From contig JBAYRO010000036.1 in NCBI GenBank assembly GCA_041676645.1, forward strand, positions 1 through 30,771: DNA of 30,771 nt, given 5' to 3'. The stretch is from JAMLIN01 sp041676645 (GTDB taxonomy: Bacteria > Pseudomonadota > Gammaproteobacteria > Burkholderiales > Burkholderiaceae_E). Of this stretch, positions 1 to 6,325 are shown piece by piece (the stretch's first letter is position 1; each line of letters starts with the position of its first letter). Both the position numbers and the translations under genes were made by a program. The notes below the pieces were generated by a model. The model was not told the DNA's origin. It saw only the letters and a program-made list of their open reading frames with translations, and did no database searches.

Positions 1-1210
1 GACACGGAAAGTGATAGGCAACGCCACCGGAGTCAACAATGTTATCTACTTCGGCTCTCACGGCGCCTCGGCTGAGGAAACCCAACCCAACAAGGTGGCT
101 CCGGGAAGGTGAAGATAAGAAACCGCTTACCTGCAAAGCCAGTGCCGTTGGAGGCTCACACGGGTTGTGGTCTTGACCTGCTACAGACAAGAGTTCATCA
201 CCCGCCACCCCGTGTAGTCCGGCGATCAGTACTCCTGCGCGTTGTCCTGTAAGTTGGCGGCGGGCTGCATCTCCAAGCAACTCAAAGGTCGCCTGGAGAA
301 ACGCATCATCCCGGGCCGACTGAACTACCACTACAATCATACCGCCACCCGCCCCACCGCCAATCGTCATGGTGTGGCGGTTTCGAGTGCCCATTGTCTC
401 TTCAAAGGCAGATCGAACGTCGGCCCCATCTGGCAAACCGGATAGTCGTGAAACGTCGAACTCGACAAGGCGAATCCGAGCACCGCTGGGCAGTTCAATA
501 CTCTGCGCCGCCCGGATCTGACGCGCCACATCAGCTGCAAGAACAATCCGGTCGCGCTCCATAGCGGGCAGACGATCCGAAACCGTCACGACGACACCAA
601 CCCCAGTACGAAGCGACTTGACCATCGGTCGCAATTGCCTGGAGATATGGTGAAAGAAGGTCAGAGCCTCACGCTTATTGATCGGGTAACCTTTCGCACC
701 GGAAATCGACTTGCATTCGACTTCCAACCCTTTCTTCCCCATGTCTGGCAGCAATAGATCGAATGTTCCCTCTCCTTCCATCTCTGGCCAGACGATTGAT
801 TGACCGCGACGCAGAAAGTGCGTTGCGACCGAGAGTTCAAGTCGCATGCCTCGCATGTCATCCGGATTCTTCAGCGCTCCATGCACACGCCTGATCAGCC
901 TCCGCCGGGTATCGGCATCGAGACTCTTCGCCATTGAGATAACTTGAACTGCCAGTTCGGCGGCGGAATAAAGCTGTTGCCCGATCTCCGGCCAGCGTCC
1001 CGCGAATCCATAACGCTCTTGGAGCTCGCGTAGCTCGTCCAATTGAAAGGCGATTTCGTTCTCATCTGCGAGGTGTGCTGCCAGGAAGGGAAAGCCTTTG
1101 ATTTCCTCCTTAATTTTCTTGACGCGCTTACGCCAATGCTTCTCGCCAACAAGGTCGGCGAATTCGCTGTAGATGTACGGGATCTGGGCAGTTGACAGCT
1201 CAGTCTGCAC
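1..1210 (-). CDS. Putative PD-(D/E)XK-type nuclease, partial (C-terminus off window)
   Basis: Translating the minus strand gives an uninterrupted frame from 1210 to the window edge: 403 codons, no stop reached. The proposed start is GTG at 1210, preceded by AAGGAGG four bases away; no ATG occurs earlier in the frame, which opens after a TGA at 1364-1366. Residues 122-167 look like a PD-(D/E)XK core: a helix with Glu125 (RLELSVATHFLRRG), then Asp151 in TFDLLLP, then Glu165 and Lys167 in LEVECKS. The N-terminal 110 residues are charged and helical; residues 282-292 are glycine-rich (IGGGAGGGMIV) and lead into an unrecognised C-terminal part. Base composition is lower in GC than in the rest of the window, which suggests acquired DNA. 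It might be a restriction or defence nuclease, or a DNA-repair or housekeeping protein of this fold. The reading frame is solid; the function is inference from motif spacing alone. Confidence 0.72.
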   Translation of the reverse strand, partial: MQTELSTAQIPYIYSEFADLVGEKHWRKRVKKIKEEIKGFPFLAAHLADENEIAFQLDELRELQERYGFAGRWPEIGQQLYSAAELAVQVISMAKSLDADTRRRLIRRVHGALKNPDDMRGMRLELSVATHFLRRGQSIVWPEMEGEGTFDLLLPDMGKKGLEVECKSISGAKGYPINKREALTFFHHISRQLRPMVKSLRTGVGVVVTVSDRLPAMERDRIVLAADVARQIRAAQSIELPSGARIRLVEFDVSRLSGLPDGADVRSAFEETMGTRNRHTMTIGGGAGGGMIVVVVQSARDDAFLQATFELLGDAARRQLTGQRAGVLIAGLHGVAGDELLSVAGQDHNPCEPPTALALQVSGFLSSPSRSHLVGLGFLSRGAVRAEVDNIVDSGGVAYHFPC

Positions 1211-1370
1211 TCGGCCTCCTTGTAGCTCATGGACCGTGCACCATGGTTCGTCTGTCCCCAACAACTCACTGGGACGCCGTTCGGCGTGCTTACAGACTAC
1301 AGCCCAGACGCGACTCGAGGCAGTCGTTGCGGCCGCATTGCCCAAAGATGTACCAGATTGGAGTCATCGC

Positions 1371-1394
1371 AAAAAAGGAGCGCGACGCGCTCCC
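1371..1394 (-). terminator. Rho-independent terminator after rplI
   Basis: On the minus strand a GC-rich stem (GGAGCGC / GCGCTCC, 7 bp, 3-nt loop, positions 1377-1393) is followed at once by six T residues (1371-1376). It lies 24 bases past the rplI stop and should end the rpsF-priB-rpsR-rplI transcript before the unrelated gene that starts at 1210. The sequence from 1211 to 1370 shows no other gene or signal. Confidence 0.88.
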
Positions 1395-1417
1395 TTTCGT
1401 AGGACGCGGCAATCGAA

Positions 1418-1870
1418 TCAGCCGTGGTCGCCCAGCACCGAGATGTTGACCTCGGCCGCGACATCCACATGCGGCACCACTTCGACCTTGTAGTCGCCGA
1501 TCGTCTTGAACGGGCCGTCGGGCATGCGCAGCATCGAGCGGTTGACCTCGAAGCCGTCGCGGACCAGGGCCTCGGCGATCGAGGCCGGCGTGACCGAGCC
1601 GAACAGGCGGCCGTCGACGCCGGCGCGCTCGGTGATCTGCACCGTGTGACCGGAAAGTCGGTTGGCCAGGGCCTGGGCGACGCCGAGCCGGTCGGCCTGC
1701 GCCTTCTCGAGTTCGGCGCGACGCGCCTCGAAGTCCTGGATCGCCTTCTCGGTGGCGCGGCTGGCCTTGCCCTGGGGAATCAGGTAGTTGCGCGCAAAGC
1801 CGTCGCGCACCCGCACGACGTCGCCGAGCTGGCCGAGGTTGACCACCTTTTCGAGCAGAATGACTTGCAT
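1418..1870 (-). CDS. rplI: 50S ribosomal protein bL9
   Basis: The 150-residue product begins MQVILLEKVVNLGQLGDVV, the conserved N-terminal RNA-binding domain of bL9, which binds domain V of 23S rRNA at the base of the L1 stalk. It continues with the long connecting helix (about residues 40-75, rich in Ala, Glu and Arg) and the C-terminal rRNA-binding domain, with the family motif GRLFGSVT at about 87-94. Length is normal for the family. It is the last gene of the rpsF-priB-rpsR-rplI operon, 16 bases after rpsR, and a strong terminator follows it. Confidence 0.98.
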   Translation of the reverse strand: MQVILLEKVVNLGQLGDVVRVRDGFARNYLIPQGKASRATEKAIQDFEARRAELEKAQADRLGVAQALANRLSGHTVQITERAGVDGRLFGSVTPASIAEALVRDGFEVNRSMLRMPDGPFKTIGDYKVEVVPHVDVAAEVNISVLGDHG

Positions 1871-1886
1871 CTGTGTTGTCCCCGGA

Positions 1887-2162
1887 TCAGTGGTTGTCGG
1901 TGAACGGCACCAGGGCGAGGAAGCGCGCGCGCTTGATCGCCTCGGACAACTGGCGCTGGTACTTCGCCGATGTGCCGGTGAGCCGCGCCGGGATGATCTT
2001 GCCCGTCTCGGTGATGAAATCCTTCAGGACGTCGATGTCCTTGTAGTCGATCCACTCGACCTTCTCGACCGTGAAGCGGCAGAACTTCTTGCGCTTGAAC
2101 AGTGCCGACTGGGTCTTGCGACGGGGTTTGCGGTCTTTGCTGCCGCGACGGAAACCTGCCAT
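1887..2162 (-). CDS. rpsR: 30S ribosomal protein bS18
   Basis: The 91-residue basic protein has the bS18 core: KKFCRFTVEKVEWIDYKD at about 25-42, and the C-terminal segment TGTSAKYQRQLSEAIKRARF that contacts 16S rRNA and partner bS6 on the platform. The N-terminus (FRRGSKDRKPRRK) is an extended basic tail. ATG at 2162 has an AGGTGA Shine-Dalgarno sequence that overlaps the stop codon of the upstream priB gene, so the two are probably translationally coupled. Confidence 0.98.
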   Translation of the reverse strand: MAGFRRGSKDRKPRRKTQSALFKRKKFCRFTVEKVEWIDYKDIDVLKDFITETGKIIPARLTGTSAKYQRQLSEAIKRARFLALVPFTDNH

Positions 2163-2166
2163 GGAA

Positions 2167-2472
2167 TCACCTCAATCTGTCTGAATCGTCTGAATCGATC
2201 GTTCGAAATTCGCTTACATGCAGCACGAGCACCGGGCTGTGGCGATGCCGCGCCGCCAGGAAACCCGCCAGCTTCAGGGCGCTGCCCGGCTCGATGGCCG
2301 CGAACCGGTGCGCCTGCTCGCCGACGACCACCAGTTCCAGCGGGCATTCGACCCGCCTCGCCTGCCCGGCCTCGGCCTGCTCGGATTCGTGCCGCAGGCT
2401 GGCGGCCAGGATCGGCACGCCCGCCGGGGTGTAGCGCAGGGCCTGCGAGGCAACCAGCACCCCGCCGATCAC
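2167..2472 (-). CDS. priB: Primosomal replication protein N (PriB)
   Basis: This OB-fold single-strand DNA-binding protein acts with PriA in replication restart. Recognition rests on position between rpsF and rpsR, on the size, and on the betaproteobacterial PriB pattern ALRYTPAGVPI ... LRHESEQAEAG ... RRVECPLELVVVG ... GFLAAR ... LVLHVSEF. The frame is open well into rpsF, so the start is not certain. GTG at 2472 gives 101 residues, the usual PriB length. CTG at 2496, overlapping the rpsF stop, gives 109 residues and keeps the Asn-Arg pair (ANRVV) seen near the family N-terminus. No ATG fits. No convincing ribosome-binding site precedes either start, so coupling to the rpsF stop at 2493-2495 is likely. 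Confidence 0.9.
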   Translation of the reverse strand: MIGGVLVASQALRYTPAGVPILAASLRHESEQAEAGQARRVECPLELVVVGEQAHRFAAIEPGSALKLAGFLAARHRHSPVLVLHVSEFRTIDSDDSDRLR

Positions 2473-2492
2473 GACCCGGTTGGCGAAACCGC

Positions 2493-2855
2493 TCAGGCTG
2501 CCGACTCGGTCGCCGCCTTGCGGGCTTCTTCTTTCTGGAGCTGCTTCCACATCGGCGACGCGCCCGTCTCGGCCTTGCGCATCGACACGGTCAGGTGGCG
2601 CATCACGGCATCGTTGAAGCGGAATGCGGTTTCGAGCTCGGCCAGGGTCGTGGGCTGGCACTCGACGTTCATGAGAACGTAGTGGGCCTTGGCGACCTTC
2701 TGGATCGGGTAGGCCAGCTGGCGCCGCCCCCAGTCCTCGATCCGGTGGACCTTGCCTTCCTGGGATTCGACCAGGGTCTTGTAGCGTTCCACCATGGCGC
2801 CGACCTGTTCGCTCTGGTCGGGGTGCACGATGAACACGATTTCATAGTGACGCAT
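2493..2855 (-). CDS. rpsF: 30S ribosomal protein bS6
   Basis: The 120-residue protein starts MRHYEIVFIVHPDQSEQV and contains IEDWGRRQLAYPIQK (about 59-73) and YVLMNVE, all typical of bS6, which binds 16S rRNA as a heterodimer with bS18. The C-terminal tail is charged and alanine-rich (EEARKAATESAA). ATG at 2855 has AAGGAGA five bases upstream. It is the first gene of its operon; a promoter at 2938-2966 and a leader hairpin at 2895-2924 lie upstream. Confidence 0.98.
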   Translation of the reverse strand: MRHYEIVFIVHPDQSEQVGAMVERYKTLVESQEGKVHRIEDWGRRQLAYPIQKVAKAHYVLMNVECQPTTLAELETAFRFNDAVMRHLTVSMRKAETGASPMWKQLQKEEARKAATESAA

Positions 2856-2894
2856 CGATTCTCCTTGTGGGCTGTGGCCGCTGTTGGGCCGTGG

Positions 2895-2924
2895 CCGAAA
2901 CCCCGGGCGTCATGCTGGTTTCGG
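2895..2924 (-). promoter_or_regulatory. Hairpin in the rpsF mRNA leader
   Basis: An 8-bp perfect stem (CCGAAACC at 2895-2902, GGTTTCGG at 2917-2924) encloses a 14-base loop in the untranslated leader between the predicted transcription start near 2931 and rpsF. In many bacteria the bS6-bS18 dimer binds a structure in the rpsF leader and represses its own operon. The position fits that role, but I could not confirm the specific bulge of the known motif. There is no T-tract, so it is not an intrinsic terminator. Confidence 0.45.
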
Positions 2925-2937
2925 CAAGGAACCGGAA

Positions 2938-2966
2938 ATTATACTTGGGCGATGAATCCCTCGCAA
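2938..2966 (-). promoter_or_regulatory. Sigma-70-type promoter of the rpsF operon
   Basis: On the minus strand a perfect -10 box TATAAT (2943-2938) lies 17 bases from TTGCGA (2966-2961), which matches four of six -35 consensus positions. Transcription should start near 2931, giving a leader of about 75 nt before rpsF. The -35 lies inside the first codons of the hydrolase gene on the other strand. Confidence 0.75.
2940..2945 (+). promoter_or_regulatory. Plus-strand -10 box overlapping the rpsF -10
   Basis: TATACT on the plus strand shares four bases with the minus-strand TATAAT of the rpsF promoter. It lies 6 nt before the ATG of the hydrolase gene, so transcription would begin at or next to the start codon and give a leaderless message. 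No good -35 box was found. Confidence 0.45.
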
Positions 2967-3800
2967 GGATGGCTCCTCCTGCTGCTCGTGCCGCTCCTGG
3001 TGCCGGCCGGCTTCGGAATCGTGCTCGGCATCCAGTTCCTGGCGGGCGCCCTGCTCGGCGATCGCCACTGGCGGGGAATCGGCGCGGCCTGGCTGGGCGA
3101 GGTCGGCGCATCGATGCGCACCTTTCTCGTCGCCATCCCGTTCTTCGGCCGGCGGGCGCTGCGCTCGACGGCGGGCGAGCACGCGCCGGTGGTGCTGGTG
3201 CACGGCTACTTCTGCAACCGGGCGGTCTGGCGTCCGTTCTTCCGGCATCTCGCGGCCGCCGGTCATCCGGTCGAGGCGATCGATCTCAAGCCGACGTTCA
3301 CTTCGATCGACGAGCATGCGGCGACGATCGGCCGTGCGGTGGCGGCGGCCGCCCGGGGCGGTCGGCCGGTGGTGCTGGTGGGCCACAGCATGGGCGGGCT
3401 GGCGATCCGGGCCTACCTGCGCGCGGCCGGCCATGCGGGCGTGGCGGGAGTGATCACCCTGGGCAGCCCGCATCGCGGCACCCGCGCCGCCGCCCTGGGC
3501 CTGAGCCGCAGCGCCCGCCAGATGCGCCGCGACAGCGAATGGCTCGCCGCGCTCGCGGCGCATGAACGCGAGGCCGGGCTGCCGCCATGCAGCATCATCC
3601 TCACCGCGAACGACAACATGGTCTATCCGCAGGGCGAACAGGTGCTCGCGGAGGCACGAGTGCGACGCCTCGATGGCGTGGGCCACCTGGACCTCGTCTA
3701 CGAGCCCCTGGTCTGGCGTCTGGTGGAGGAGGAAATCGGGCGCATCGAGGCGCGCGGCGCCGGGAGTGCGGCCGAGGACGCGCGGGCCGTAGCGAGCTGA
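2952..3800 (+). CDS. Alpha/beta-fold hydrolase (triacylglycerol lipase-like)
   Basis: The product has 282 residues. Residues 7-36 are a hydrophobic segment with the character of a signal anchor, so the enzyme is probably membrane-tethered or exported. The hydrolase core follows: the oxyanion-hole motif VLVHGYFCNR (81-90), the nucleophile elbow GHSMGG with Ser146, the segment LGSPHRGT (170-177) that follows it in lipases, and probable catalytic Asp221 and His245 (GVGHLDLVY). ATG at 2952 is chosen because the frame upstream of it crosses rpsF on the opposite strand and the hydrophobic N-terminus begins here. The natural substrate, a short-chain ester or lipid, cannot be read from sequence. It is transcribed away from rpsF, and there is no visible Shine-Dalgarno sequence. 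Confidence 0.88.
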   Translation: MNPSQGWLLLLLVPLLVPAGFGIVLGIQFLAGALLGDRHWRGIGAAWLGEVGASMRTFLVAIPFFGRRALRSTAGEHAPVVLVHGYFCNRAVWRPFFRHLAAAGHPVEAIDLKPTFTSIDEHAATIGRAVAAAARGGRPVVLVGHSMGGLAIRAYLRAAGHAGVAGVITLGSPHRGTRAAALGLSRSARQMRRDSEWLAALAAHEREAGLPPCSIILTANDNMVYPQGEQVLAEARVRRLDGVGHLDLVYEPLVWRLVEEEIGRIEARGAGSAAEDARAVAS

Positions 3801-3835
3801 CCGCGGCGAGCTGACCGCGGCGAGCTAGCCGCGCA
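3794..3835. repeat. 14-bp tandem repeat at a convergent gene junction
   Basis: GAGCTGACCGCGGC occurs at 3794-3807 and again at 3808-3821, followed by a third, diverged copy (3822-3835). The hydrolase stop codon lies in the first copy and the methyltransferase stop (on the other strand) in the third. It looks like local duplication at the 3' ends of two convergent genes. Confidence 0.8.
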
Positions 3836-4475
3836 CCGAGGGCATGCCCGGGACCGGCTTTCGATACACGCCGGCGACCGTGTGCGACAGCCCCTGGTGG
3901 GCCGTGCCTTCCTCGAGCATGATGTCGGCATCGCGGCTGGCGAGGATCTCCCAGCCGTCGAACTCCATATGCAGGCGACGCGACTGGTAGAGGTTCTCGG
4001 GGATCCCGGGGCCGCCGGTGCGATAGCGCAGCTGCCGCTCCCCGTAGCCCTCGATCAGCAACACCCCGCCCGGGCGCAGCGTGCGCCGGAATCCGTCGAA
4101 TAGCCTGGCTCGCAGGTCCGGCCCGGCGAACTGGATGAAGATCGCCACCACCGCATCGAAGGCATCGGGCTCGAAGGACCATTGCGAGGCATCGGCGACC
4201 AGCAGCTCGAGTTCGACGCCGCGCGCCGCGGCGAGCGCGCGCGCCCTGTCGACCGCTACCGGGGAAATATCGAAGGCGGTGACCTCGAAGCCCGCGGCGG
4301 CGAGGAAGACCCCGTTGCGGGACTCGCCGTCGGCGACGCACAGCACCCTGCCCCCGGCCGGCAACAGCCGATGGTGCTCGGCCAGCCAGGGATTCGGCTC
4401 TTCGCCGAAGAGCAGGCCCTCGGCCTGCGCGAAGCGCCGGTCCCAGGTCTGGCGTGCGTCGTCGAATTCACCCAT
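3825..4475 (-). CDS. Class I SAM-dependent methyltransferase (TehB/thiopurine-type)
   Basis: The 216-residue protein carries the Rossmann methyltransferase signature. Motif I is the variant RVLCVADGESRNGVFLA (about 44-60), where the glycine-rich loop binds S-adenosylmethionine. It is followed by the acidic end of strand 2 (VTAFDISPVAVDRA), VADASQW, the post-motif strand FDAVVAIFIQF, and LRPGGVLLIEGY. ADGESRN in motif I is typical of small-molecule methyltransferases near the tellurite-resistance TehB group. The substrate is unknown. ATG at 4475 is 8 bases beyond the recD stop and has no ribosome-binding site; a TAGAAT box lies 5 nt before it. Confidence 0.88.
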   Translation of the reverse strand: MGEFDDARQTWDRRFAQAEGLLFGEEPNPWLAEHHRLLPAGGRVLCVADGESRNGVFLAAAGFEVTAFDISPVAVDRARALAAARGVELELLVADASQWSFEPDAFDAVVAIFIQFAGPDLRARLFDGFRRTLRPGGVLLIEGYGERQLRYRTGGPGIPENLYQSRRLHMEFDGWEILASRDADIMLEEGTAHQGLSHTVAGVYRKPVPGMPSVRG

Positions 4476-4480
4476 TGCCG

Positions 4481-4486
4481 ATTCTA
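4481..4486 (-). promoter_or_regulatory. -10 box 5 nt upstream of the methyltransferase ATG
   Basis: TAGAAT (minus strand, 4486-4481) is separated from the ATG by CGGCA only. Transcription would start at the initiation codon, so the gene may have its own leaderless promoter in addition to read-through from recD. No -35 box was recognised. Confidence 0.4.
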
Positions 4487-6325
4487 GCCGCTGGCCGACA
4501 GGCGCCGCGCGAGATCCCCGTCGCGACGGGTCGGATGGGCGGCGGCCCAGGCCAGCGCTGCGGCGCTGCCGAAGATCTCCAGGCGCGATCGCGCCCGCGT
4601 GATGCCGGTGTAGAGGCTCTCGCGCGTCGCCAGCGGATGGCCATGCGGCGCCGGAACGAGGAACACGGTGTCGAACTCGGAGCCCTGCGACTGGTGGATC
4701 GTCAGCGCCCAGGCATCGTCGCAGGCGGGCATCTGCAGCACCGGCACGGCCAGCGGCGCCTCGGCCCGCGCGAAGAACACCACGGCCTGGCCGGCCGCCA
4801 TCAGGCAGACGCCGATCTCGCCGTTGAACAGGCCCGTCTCGGGCGAGTTGCCGCGCACGATCACGAGCCGGCCCGGATACCAGGCGCGGGCGTCGGGCAC
4901 GCCCAGGGCGCGACGGGCGCGACGGTCGATCTCGCGGTTCGCCCGGCCGGCGCCCAGCGGTCCCTCGCGCAGGGCGCAGAGCAGGCCGAGGCTCGCGCAC
5001 TCGGCGAGCACGTCGCGGGCGAATGCGGCGATCGCACGGCGGTCGCCGGTCGCGGTCGCGGTCGCGCTTGCAGGGCCGGTCGCGGTCGCGGCCGCGTGTC
5101 CGGTCACGGGGCCGGCTGCGGTCGCGTGGCCGGGCGCCGTCTCCGTCGCCTCGCGGATCCTGCGCCAGAGGCTGTCGTGGTGTTGCGCGACGCGATGGGC
5201 GATCCCGGCCATCATCACCGCCGGCGCTTCGCTGCCGGTGCCGACGAGGACCACCGGCCCGCCGGGCGCCGGTTCCAGTTCGCGCCCGGTCCGGCCCGAG
5301 CGCACGGCATCGGCGAACTCGACGATCTGCGCCGCATCGCGCTGGCGATAGTTGCGCGAGAGGATCGCCCCGCAGGCGCCCACGGGTCCGTCGCGCACTT
5401 CGCAGGCCGAGCCGAAGACCGATCCCGGCTCGACCGACGCCAGCTGGTCGCGATCGCCGGCGAGCACGAGCCGGGTGGCGGGATCGAGCGCGGCCAGCAG
5501 GGCGTCGGCCATCTCGAGGTCGATCATCGAGGCTTCGTCGACGACGACCAGGTCGTAGGGCAGCGGATTGCCCGGACCGTGGACGAAGCCTCGTCCCGGG
5601 CCACGCGAACCGAGCAGGCGATGCAGGGTGAGTCCGCCGCGCGGCGCCGTCCCGGGCGCGCCCGGATCGTCGACGAGCCCCGCTTCGGCCGACATCGCCT
5701 GCATCGCCCGCGCCGCGGCCTTGCCGGTGGGCGCCGCCACCGCGATGCGGGTCGCGGGCGCCAGGCGACGGACCACGCCGATCAGGCGCGCCAGGCTGGT
5801 CGTCTTGCCGGTGCCGGGGCCACCCGAGAGCAGGAGCAGGCGCCGGGTGAGGCCGAGCTCGACGGCGCGCCGCTGCATGTCGGGCTCGGCCTCGTCGACC
5901 GGGCCGAAAGCCTGCGCGAGCGCGGCGTCGATCGCCGCCGCATCGGCCAGCGGATCGGCCCGCGCATGCTCGAGCAGGGCTGCGGCGAGCCGGGTCTCGG
6001 CCGCCCAGAAACGCTGCGGATAGAGCTTGCCGCGATCGAGGACGAGCGGGCGGGCGGCAATGAAATCCGCCGCGCCGGGCGCGCCATCGGCCGGGGCGAT
6101 CGCGACGACCGGGCTGGCGGCCAGAAGCGCCGCATCCGCCTCGTCGAGATCGATGCAGGCATGGCCCTCGGATGCCGCGAGCCAGAGTTCGCGGCCCCGC
6201 GCATCGAGCCTGGCGGCCGCGGCCGGATCCCCGCCGTCGGCCTCGTGCAGGCGCGCGAGCGTCGCGCCCGCCAGGCGCGCGAGCCGGCTCGGGGCGGCGT
6301 CCCGCGTCGATGCGGCGGCGTTCAT
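4484..6325 (-). CDS. recD: Exodeoxyribonuclease V alpha subunit (RecD helicase)
   Basis: This 613-residue superfamily 1B 5'-3' helicase is a subunit of RecBCD, which unwinds and resects double-strand breaks. Walker A is GGPGTGKTT (168-176), Walker B VVDEAS (261-266), motif III LAGDRDQLASVEPGS (288-302), motif V TIHQSQGSEFD (542-552) and motif VI YTGITRARSRL (572-582). The N-terminal 140 residues match the RecD domain that contacts RecBC. An Ala/Thr/Gly-rich stretch at about 394-428, encoded by six-base repeats, interrupts the region before the last helicase motifs and may be a flexible insert. The ATG overlaps the recB stop by four bases (ATGA), so the subunits should be made together. Confidence 0.96.
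   Translation of the reverse strand: MNAAASTRDAAPSRLARLAGATLARLHEADGGDPAAAARLDARGRELWLAASEGHACIDLDEADAALLAASPVVAIAPADGAPGAADFIAARPLVLDRGKLYPQRFWAAETRLAAALLEHARADPLADAAAIDAALAQAFGPVDEAEPDMQRRAVELGLTRRLLLLSGGPGTGKTTSLARLIGVVRRLAPATRIAVAAPTGKAAARAMQAMSAEAGLVDDPGAPGTAPRGGLTLHRLLGSRGPGRGFVHGPGNPLPYDLVVVDEASMIDLEMADALLAALDPATRLVLAGDRDQLASVEPGSVFGSACEVRDGPVGACGAILSRNYRQRDAAQIVEFADAVRSGRTGRELEPAPGGPVVLVGTGSEAPAVMMAGIAHRVAQHHDSLWRRIREATETAPGHATAAGPVTGHAAATATGPASATATATGDRRAIAAFARDVLAECASLGLLCALREGPLGAGRANREIDRRARRALGVPDARAWYPGRLVIVRGNSPETGLFNGEIGVCLMAAGQAVVFFARAEAPLAVPVLQMPACDDAWALTIHQSQGSEFDTVFLVPAPHGHPLATRESLYTGITRARSRLEIFGSAAALAWAAAHPTRRDGDLARRLSASG
5048..5131. repeat. Six-base repeat tract inside recD
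   Basis: Units close to GGTCGC recur at six-base spacing (three exact copies at 5048-5065, two at 5078-5089, one at 5120-5125, with degenerate units between). The period equals two codons, so gain or loss of units keeps the frame. The tract encodes the low-complexity Ala/Thr/Gly segment of RecD. Confidence 0.8.

Noticed and set aside
242..445. 67-codon plus-strand frame
   Set aside because: It is antisense to the nuclease-like gene, is short, and has no ribosome-binding site.
895..1269. 124-codon minus-strand frame beginning MSCWGQTNHG
   Set aside because: It is out of frame with the long nuclease-like gene at 1-1210, which spans almost all of it and has coherent protein motifs.
1788..2951. 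Long upstream extension of the hydrolase reading frame
   Set aside because: The extension runs antisense through priB and rpsF. ATG at 2952 starts a sensible hydrophobic N-terminus and follows a -10 box.
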